Shown in pieces: positions 60,714 through 64,000 of a stretch of DNA of 64,000 bases. Within the stretch, counting starts at the first letter, position 1; each line of letters begins with the position of its first letter. The notes beneath the pieces are model-generated. The model searched no databases, was not told where the DNA came from, and was given only the letters and a program-made list of their open reading frames with translations. Origin of the DNA: JADMJV01 sp964649085 (GTDB lineage: Bacteria; Vulcanimicrobiota; Xenobia; Xenobiales; JADMJV01); contig CAZYPN010000028.1 in NCBI GenBank assembly GCA_964649085.1, positions 1 to 64,000 on the forward strand, in the 5' to 3' direction. A program made the translations under genes and the position numbers.

Positions 60714-61429
60714 TACTGCGCTTCTTCGTCTTCCTGATGGTCATGCTGACCACGTTGGTGTGGCGCTTTCCCTACGACAAGGCGATCGCCGAGAGGGTGG
60801 CGCGGCTGGAGAACAGCACCCAGTGCCAGTTGACCTACACCCCGGTGTCGGCATCGATTCGCGGAGTGGAATGGAGTGACGTGCGACTGACCGCTCGGGG
60901 AGGCGTCCAGGCCGCCTTCGAGCAGGCAAAGCTGCGTCCCACCCTGCAGGGTCTCTCTTCCTATTTCAGGCAAAGCAACAAGGGGCAGGCGCGACTGAAC
61001 CTCAATCAGCAAGGCCAGATTCAGGTCCGTATGGACCGCCTGACGGTGAACTCGGGATCTCCCGAGTTCGGCACCTTGTTGGCCACGGGCGACCTTTCCC
61101 ACGACCTGGGGCGCAAGCTGGGCGAGGGAAATTTGCGACTCGAGCTGCCCGAGTTTAAGGCCCCACTGCCCGTTGCCGATTTGCAAATCGAGGTGGGCAG
61201 CAAGCTGTTCTGGCAAGACAAGGGCCAGGGCTATGAGCTGCGAGCCGAAGTCAATCTGGTAGGCGGACCCCAATTCCACGCCGAAGGCGTGCTGGGCCTG
61301 ACTCCCCAACCGAATGGCCCCCACAGCCTGAGTGGTAGCCTGCAATTTCGCACACCCCTGCGGCGAGGCTCGTTGCGCCTCTTCGGAACCTGGAAACAAC
61401 CTCAGTGGACGGTGGTGCCTCAACCATGA
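60710..61429 (+). CDS. gspN: Type II secretion GspN-like protein
   Basis: 239 residues. N-terminal TM (about 3-20), then an all-beta domain with ENSTQCQLTYTPVSASIRGVEWSDVRLT and repeated strands (GQIQVRMDRLTVNSG; LPVADLQIEVGSKL), typical of GspN/AsmA-like bridge domains. TTG start overlaps the gspM stop; ATGA overlap with gspD. Confidence 0.7.
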   Translation: MILRFFVFLMVMLTTLVWRFPYDKAIAERVARLENSTQCQLTYTPVSASIRGVEWSDVRLTARGGVQAAFEQAKLRPTLQGLSSYFRQSNKGQARLNLNQQGQIQVRMDRLTVNSGSPEFGTLLATGDLSHDLGRKLGEGNLRLELPEFKAPLPVADLQIEVGSKLFWQDKGQGYELRAEVNLVGGPQFHAEGVLGLTPQPNGPHSLSGSLQFRTPLRRGSLRLFGTWKQPQWTVVPQP

Positions 61430-63864
61430 ACAGACGGCTCATATGCGCCGGAGCTCTTTTCTGGCTCACCCTTCCCCTTGGAGGCTGGGCCCAACCGCCT
61501 CAGCCTGCGGGAAGCGGGGGTCCCCTGCTACGCACCCCAAAAACCCGGCAACTGACCTCGGGCCCGGTCAAGATGAATTACGAGAACATCGACATCAAGG
61601 TGTTGGCCAGGCTGGTTTCCGAAATCAGCGGACGCAATATTTTGCTCGATGAGCGAGTCAGCGGCAAGGTCACGCTGCTGTCCACCCGCGAAATGGACCG
61701 CGACGAAGTCTACCACCTTTTCGTGCTGGCCCTGGAACGCTACGGCTACGTGGTCAAGAAGAAGGGCAACTACGAAGTCGTTTTGCCGGTTGCCGACGCT
61801 CGCAAGCAGGCCCAATACCGGGCGCGCATCGGCGGCGGTCAGGAGCCGGTTCTGGGCCTCATTCTGCTAAAGAACGCCGACGTCACCCAAATGCAACAGG
61901 CCCTTCGCTCGCTGGTGTCCGACCAGAACATGCTGCAGGCCTATCAGCAGGGTAAGGCGCTGATTCTGATCGACAAGCCCTCGGTGATTTCCCGCGTGGC
62001 CGAACTGGCCCGACAACTCGACCGAGCCACTCCCAGCAGTCGAGTACAGGTCATCAAGTTGCAGTATGCCGAGTCGGACAAGCTGGCAGTGGTGATGCAG
62101 CAGGTGCTGACGCGCTCGCAAACCAACCCCGGAGACGCCCCCGCTCCCAAGGTGGGATCATTTGCCCCGGCCAACTCCCTGGTGGTGCAGGGCTCGGAAG
62201 AACAAATCGCCACTGCTCAGCGGCTGGCCAAAAGGCTCGACCAGCCGCGCTCGGCTCCCGACGAAATCGAGAAACCCCAGTTCTACGTTCATTTTCTCCA
62301 ATATGCCAAAGCCGAGGACACCGCCAAGGTGCTCTCCGAACTGCTGGGCGAGAGCCGATCGGCCCAACAGAAAGAGCAATCGCTCGACCAGACCAACCTG
62401 AACCAGGGCAACAGCAACAACAACGCCCCCATTCGCGAGGACTATCCGCGCCTGGAAGGCAGCGTGCTGTATCCCGAGCGAAACACCGCGGGGGCAGACA
62501 ACCAGCGCATCGCCTTCATTTCCTCCAAAGTGGCTTCGGACACCGAGACCAACTCGCTGGTGTTGTTCATGTCTCCCTCGGAGTATCAGAAGGTCGAAGA
62601 GTTGCTGGCCGAACTCGACGTTCCCCGTAAGCAGGTGCTGGTGCTGGGCATGGTCGCCGAAGTTTCGCTGAGCAAGGTGCTGCAAACCGGAGCCCGATTG
62701 CAAGTAGCCACGCCATCGGGCCTGCTCTCGTCCTTTCGCGGCGGCCTTACCGAAGAAGGTCTGCTTTCTGCACTGGCCTCGGGACAATTCACCATCGGCA
62801 CGGTGGGCAGCGGCAACACACGCACCATCAATGTGGGCGGTCGAGATGTGCGGGTGCCAACCTTCTTCGCCTTCCTCGACACCTCGTTGAATACCAACGA
62901 CTTCAACCTGATTTCCTCGCCGCGGGTGCTGACCTCGGACCACAAAGAGGGTGTCGTTGAAGTAGGCGACGTGGTGCCCTTTGCCACGGGAGCTCGCTTT
63001 GACAACTTTGGTCAGCCGCTGGTCACCTACGACTACAAAGATGTAGGCATCAAGTTGGCCTTCACCCCTCACGTCAGCCAGTCGGACACGCTGCGCATCG
63101 ACCTCGAGCAGGAAGTTCAGGAGGTCACCGACTTCCTCAACCAGGACCTGGGTGGGTTCAGTTACGTCATTCCGCTGATCTCCAATCGCAGCGTCAAGAC
63201 CCAGGTGACCCTCAAAGAAGGCGAAACGCTGCTGATCGGGGGTCTGATTTCCAAGCGCACCCTGGACACCGTCAGCAAGGTTCCCATCCTGGGGGACATC
63301 CCGCTGATCGACACCTTCTTCAAAGAAACCAACAAGGAGGAGCGCAAAACCACGCTGTTCATCGCGCTGACCCCCTATATCATTCAGCATCCCGACGAGA
63401 TTTCGCGCCTCGATCGACCCTACGAGCAGTTCACCAAACAGGAAAGCAGCCCCCGCGACGGCCAGCACGAACCCCGTCCCACGGCCCCACGCCATCCTGT
63501 GTCTCAGCCCTATGGCGACAGCCCTCGGGCGCTGCCTCCCGAAGGTACGCTGGTGATTGAAGACCTGCAGATCACCCCGCCCGAGGCCACCGACAGCCTT
63601 CGTCAGGGGCGCGTGCGACTGAAGAACCGCAATGCCTTTGAAGTGGAAGTGGTTCTGCAGCAACTGATCACCAATCCGCTCGGAGAAGTCCAATCGTTGC
63701 GTTCTTCCCCTCAGCGCCTGCAACCCGGAGAGGAGCGCGAGGTGGTGATGCCGGCCTACCGCTTCCCCGCACGCCAGGGGAACTACACCTTCGATGTTTC
63801 GGCCTGGGTGGGCGATCAGCAGGTCAGTCGACTGCCGGCGCCCCGCAAGGTGCTGCTCAAGTGA
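61426..63864 (+). CDS. gspD: Type II secretion outer-membrane secretin GspD with extra C-terminal domain
   Basis: 812 residues. Signal peptide (MNRRLICAGALFWLTLPLGGWA), then N0/N1-type modules (NYENIDIKVLARLVSEISGRNILLDERVSGKVTL; ARKQAQ...VLGLILLKNADVTQMQQALRSLV), N2/N3 modules, and the secretin core with SSPRVLTSDHKEGVVEVGDVVPF and the signature VPILGDIPLIDTFF. A Pro-rich linker (about 680-700) is followed by about 110 residues with GTLVIEDLQITPPEATDSLRQGRVRLKNRNAFEVEVV and YRFPARQGNYTFDVSAWVGD, a CARDB/Ig-like domain not found in standard GspD. GTGA overlap with gspE. Confidence 0.93.
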   Translation: MNRRLICAGALFWLTLPLGGWAQPPQPAGSGGPLLRTPKTRQLTSGPVKMNYENIDIKVLARLVSEISGRNILLDERVSGKVTLLSTREMDRDEVYHLFVLALERYGYVVKKKGNYEVVLPVADARKQAQYRARIGGGQEPVLGLILLKNADVTQMQQALRSLVSDQNMLQAYQQGKALILIDKPSVISRVAELARQLDRATPSSRVQVIKLQYAESDKLAVVMQQVLTRSQTNPGDAPAPKVGSFAPANSLVVQGSEEQIATAQRLAKRLDQPRSAPDEIEKPQFYVHFLQYAKAEDTAKVLSELLGESRSAQQKEQSLDQTNLNQGNSNNNAPIREDYPRLEGSVLYPERNTAGADNQRIAFISSKVASDTETNSLVLFMSPSEYQKVEELLAELDVPRKQVLVLGMVAEVSLSKVLQTGARLQVATPSGLLSSFRGGLTEEGLLSALASGQFTIGTVGSGNTRTINVGGRDVRVPTFFAFLDTSLNTNDFNLISSPRVLTSDHKEGVVEVGDVVPFATGARFDNFGQPLVTYDYKDVGIKLAFTPHVSQSDTLRIDLEQEVQEVTDFLNQDLGGFSYVIPLISNRSVKTQVTLKEGETLLIGGLISKRTLDTVSKVPILGDIPLIDTFFKETNKEERKTTLFIALTPYIIQHPDEISRLDRPYEQFTKQESSPRDGQHEPRPTAPRHPVSQPYGDSPRALPPEGTLVIEDLQITPPEATDSLRQGRVRLKNRNAFEVEVVLQQLITNPLGEVQSLRSSPQRLQPGEEREVVMPAYRFPARQGNYTFDVSAWVGDQQVSRLPAPRKVLLK

Positions 63865-64000
63865 TTCCCGTCGAATTCTGGCAACGTCACCGGCTGCTGC
63901 CGATGGAGGACAGCCCCACGCGCATGCAGGTGGGCATCCTTCCCGAGACCCCGAGGGAACTGTTGGAAGACATTCGCCTGCAGCTGGGAAAAGACGTCAA
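63861..64000 (+). CDS. gspE: Type II secretion ATPase GspE, N-terminal part (runs off the window)
   Basis: 46 residues are visible: MIPVEFWQRHRLLPMEDSPT and then LPETPRELLEDIRLQLGKDV, the MshEN/T2SSE_N pattern of GspE (short helix, beta hairpin, then LLG..V). GTG start overlaps the gspD stop. The Walker motifs are beyond the window. Confidence 0.75.
   Translation, partial: MIPVEFWQRHRLLPMEDSPTRMQVGILPETPRELLEDIRLQLGKDV

Overview
The window is GC-rich (by eye about 60%), almost fully coding, and reads as a chromosomal segment of a Gram-negative-type (diderm) bacterium: it carries a type II secretion (T2SS) operon with a secretin, a PilT-type pilus retraction ATPase, Ser/Thr kinases and PilZ proteins. 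The phylum cannot be fixed from the sequence. The mix of T2SS with a non-proteobacterial gene order, B12-dependent radical SAM proteins, kinase-WD40 and TPR-cyclase fusions and many orphan secreted proteins suggests an under-sampled soil-type lineage (Eremiobacterota/Vulcanimicrobiota-like or a similar deep branch; inference only). Genes are packed with ATGA, GTGA and TTGA stop-start overlaps, and GTG or TTG starts are frequent.

Layout. 1-0.9 kb: a decayed Rpn/PD-(D/E)XK transposase remnant next to ssrA (tmRNA, minus strand, decodable tag AKSTNAKRQPQLALAA). 0.9-8.9 kb: a beta-propeller-like protein, an acyl-CoA ligase with an alpha/beta hydrolase, a zinc-ribbon protein, an orphan FliF M-ring homologue, a helical-repeat exported protein and a nitroreductase. 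7.9-11.7 kb: two tandem B12-binding radical SAM enzymes with a GNAT protein. 11.7-16.6 kb: a GT-C glycosyltransferase, a coiled-coil protein and a NarL-type two-component pair. 16.6-22.8 kb: an M20 peptidase, a tandem PilT-PilT fusion, an HDAC-like deacetylase and a beta-CASP nuclease. 22.8-29.3 kb: a RibD-like reductase/TetR/desaturase operon, a LolD-FtsX-type ABC transporter with a DUF3299 protein, and small exported proteins. 29.4-36.4 kb: an acyl-CoA oxidase/kinase-WD40/lipase operon and a divergent M42 peptidase. 36.4-40.6 kb: a TPR protein with a degenerate cyclase domain, exported proteins, a hairpin-rich non-coding stretch and a broken nucleotidyltransferase toxin-antitoxin pair. 40.6-44.3 kb: an SGNH-carbamoyltransferase fusion, DUF5989 and MscL. 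44.3-48.6 kb: a divergent calpain-like protease/arginine-deiminase-like pair, then a tandem PilZ protein. 48.6-54.7 kb: MarR, a spermidine-synthase-like protein, a Ser/Thr kinase with a degenerate cyclase domain, and trpF-trpB-trpA. 54.7-64 kb: T2SS genes, with gspC and an exported partner on the minus strand and gspI-J-K-L-M-N-D-E on the plus strand; gspE runs off the window end.

How they fit together. Envelope biology dominates: the T2SS, PilT, FliF, MscL, the LolD-type transporter and more than ten predicted exported proteins, of which the lipase, calpain-like and deiminase-like enzymes could be secreted effectors or surface factors. Signalling is rich (two Ser/Thr kinases, two degenerate cyclase domains, tandem PilZ, one two-component pair). 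Mobile DNA is limited to decayed remnants; no CRISPR array, intact insertion sequence, tRNA or rRNA was seen.
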